This document shows positions 22,562 to 23,812 of a stretch of 23,812 nucleotides of DNA, in pieces. This DNA comes from Victivallaceae bacterium (GTDB lineage Bacteria > Verrucomicrobiota > Lentisphaeria > Victivallales > Victivallaceae). The position numbers and the translations under genes are program-made. The notes beneath the pieces were generated by a model. That model ran no database searches, was not told the DNA's origin, and saw nothing but the letters and a program-made list of their open reading frames with translations. Location of the stretch: the NCBI GenBank assembly GCA_028717165.1, contig JAQUOK010000007.1, forward strand, positions 1-23,812, in the 5' to 3' direction. Each line of letters begins with the position of its first letter. The stretch's first letter is position 1.

Positions 22562-23812
22562 ATGACGAAAATCAAAGCGGTCAACGGTGCTGGAAAAGCG
22601 TTTTACGCGAATCATCTGGCGGCGAACGATTATTATTCGGAGGATGAAAAAGTATCCGGAATCTGGCAGGGAAAAATGGCTTATGAGTTTCTCCTGATGA
22701 ATAAGGAAGTTGAAACGGAAACCTTCAGTTTGTTTCAACGTAATATAGATCCGCTAAGGAATAAAAAACTTACTCAGAGAACTGTGATGACTGGGGTGCG
22801 TTTTTTCGATTTTCAGTGCGCGGCTCCAAAGTCTGTATCGGTGATGTCTTTGTGGGATAAGCGTTTGGTAGAGGCGCATAAAACAGCGGTTGCGGAGGCA
22901 ATGACGGAACTGGAAAAACTGGCGGCGGTGCGGGTTAGGAAAGGCGATAATGTGCGGACCAATAATCTGGATATTACTGGTAAAATCGTATATGCGAGTT
23001 TCACGCATGACGCGAGCCGGGCGCTTGATCCGCAACTGCATACGCATAACGTAGTAGTGAACGTAACGAAGGATTCAGAAGGGAAATACAAGGCGTTGGA
23101 GAGTTTGGAAATGTGCCGGGCGATCCGGTTTGCGGGTAAGGTCTATCATAATCGTTTGGCGCAGGAATGCCGGACGCTTGGCTACAAATTAAAGGATCAT
23201 CGGGATGAAAAAGGTAATATAGTCTGGAAGGATATTGAAGGCGTACCGGAAGAGGTCATGGATATATTTTCAAAACGGCGACATCAGATTGAGAAGGAGG
23301 AAGCTAAATTCATTGAGGAGCACGGTCGGAAGCCGACGCTGACGGAGAATAATTATCTTTCAGTATCAACGCGAAGCGTGAAAATGAAGAGTACAACTAA
23401 GGAAAAAGTGCATGAATATCAAATGGGGCAGTTGAGCGAGGAACAGCAGGCGGCTTTGGAAAAAGTGTTGCGGATGGCGCGTCGGAACAACTGGATCATT
23501 TTTCATAGCTCTGTGATCGCGGAAGAATCCCTGCGGAAAGCATTGTCGCTGGTTTATGAACGGGAAAGCGTGGTAAAACTGGATAAGGTGCTGGCCGAGG
23601 CGTTAAACCAGAATCTGGGCATGGTAAATCTTGAGACGCTGAAAAAGACTGCGGCACGCATGCCGGAACTGCGGAATCTCGGTGGGTTGGCAGTCAATCC
23701 CTGGGTATCGCCAGAGGAAGTGATTGAGCGGGAAATTTACGCGGTGGAAGCGGTGGAGGAGCAGAAAGACGTTTTTGAACCGATCGCGCCGCATTTTGAA
23801 GCATTTCCAGAG
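22562..23812 (+). CDS. MobF/TrwC-type conjugative relaxase, 5' part
   Basis: The frame from ATG 22562 is open for 417 codons to the window edge, so the gene continues beyond it. The relaxase domain is clear. Tyrosines Y24-Y25 in ANDYYSEDEK correspond to the nicking tyrosine pair, CAAPKSVSV (86-94) is the family's APKSVS strand, and SFTHDASRALDPQLHTHN supplies H149, H160 and H162 for metal binding. MobF relaxases cut oriT, stay bound to the transferred strand, and usually carry a C-terminal helicase, which would lie outside the window. The region after about residue 290 (QLSEEQQAALEKVL on) is less conserved, with no Walker A seen yet. The ribosome site is weak. Confidence 0.88.
   Translation, partial: MTKIKAVNGAGKAFYANHLAANDYYSEDEKVSGIWQGKMAYEFLLMNKEVETETFSLFQRNIDPLRNKKLTQRTVMTGVRFFDFQCAAPKSVSVMSLWDKRLVEAHKTAVAEAMTELEKLAAVRVRKGDNVRTNNLDITGKIVYASFTHDASRALDPQLHTHNVVVNVTKDSEGKYKALESLEMCRAIRFAGKVYHNRLAQECRTLGYKLKDHRDEKGNIVWKDIEGVPEEVMDIFSKRRHQIEKEEAKFIEEHGRKPTLTENNYLSVSTRSVKMKSTTKEKVHEYQMGQLSEEQQAALEKVLRMARRNNWIIFHSSVIAEESLRKALSLVYERESVVKLDKVLAEALNQNLGMVNLETLKKTAARMPELRNLGGLAVNPWVSPEEVIEREIYAVEAVEEQKDVFEPIAPHFEAFPE

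Noticed and set aside
22457..23091. Minus-strand frames of 92-97 codons over the relaxase start
   Set aside because: They are shadows of the plus-strand relaxase, whose frame contains the complete set of MobF motifs.
1..23812. tRNA genes or tRNA attachment sites at the island ends
   Set aside because: I looked for a CCA-ended acceptor stem and T-loop motif near both flanks and saw none; a covariance-model search would be needed to be certain.

Overview
The window carries a surface-polysaccharide (O-antigen or capsule-like) gene cluster that is exported by an ABC transporter. Nineteen consecutive coding units, two of them broken, run on the minus strand from about 21865 down to 1927. One glycosyltransferase on the plus strand faces them at the left. 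Both flanks hold conjugation-related sequence. On the right is the 5' part of a MobF/TrwC-type relaxase on the plus strand, with a divergent small helix-turn-helix gene. On the left is a decayed fragment that looks like the helicase domain of the same family. The host is a Gram-negative-type bacterium. The combination of an LIC12162-family transferase, a GxxExxY gene and TrwC-like genes fits the PVC group (Lentisphaerota-like) from memory, but I cannot prove this and hold it at low confidence.

Reading in the transcription direction (right to left), the cluster starts with a sigma70-like promoter (about 21912-21939) and a winged-helix regulator with a C-terminal Rossmann-like half. A cassette of a 59-residue protein and a frameshifted nucleotidyltransferase follows, and then the permease wzm. 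Between wzm and wzt sits an intruding unit (19137-19750): a GxxExxY-family nuclease-like gene broken by an amber codon and bracketed by two related inverted-repeat elements. These share an exact 31-bp repeat. Next come wzt with a C-terminal cargo domain, NeuB-like and NeuA-like genes (nonulosonic acid synthesis and CMP activation), a class III aminotransferase, a VOC protein, a methyltransferase, a SPASM radical SAM enzyme, an LIC12162-family transferase, a methyltransferase-kinase fusion, a B12-binding radical SAM enzyme, a DegT aminotransferase, an RmlC/FdtA-like cupin, two GT2 enzymes, a GT-D (DUF1792-like) enzyme and a further GT2.

Together these genes suggest a glycan with a nonulosonic acid and an amino sugar, heavily decorated by methyl and radical-SAM chemistry. 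It is built by at least five glycosyltransferases and exported by Wzm/Wzt. The methyltransferase-kinase fusion has the domain order of WbdD-type chain terminators, which cap a glycan end that the Wzt C-terminal domain then reads. Many junctions are tight or overlapping (GTGA at 8961-8964 and 14462-14465, TAATG at 12674), which indicates one translationally coupled operon.

The parts most worth a second look are the GxxExxY/inverted-repeat unit between wzm and wzt, the putative WbdD-like cap enzyme, the 120-bp inverted-repeat element at 826-945, and a TTGCC-N5-TTGCC motif found near both the relaxase relic and the intact relaxase. I saw no tRNA, rRNA, CRISPR array or insertion-sequence transposase.
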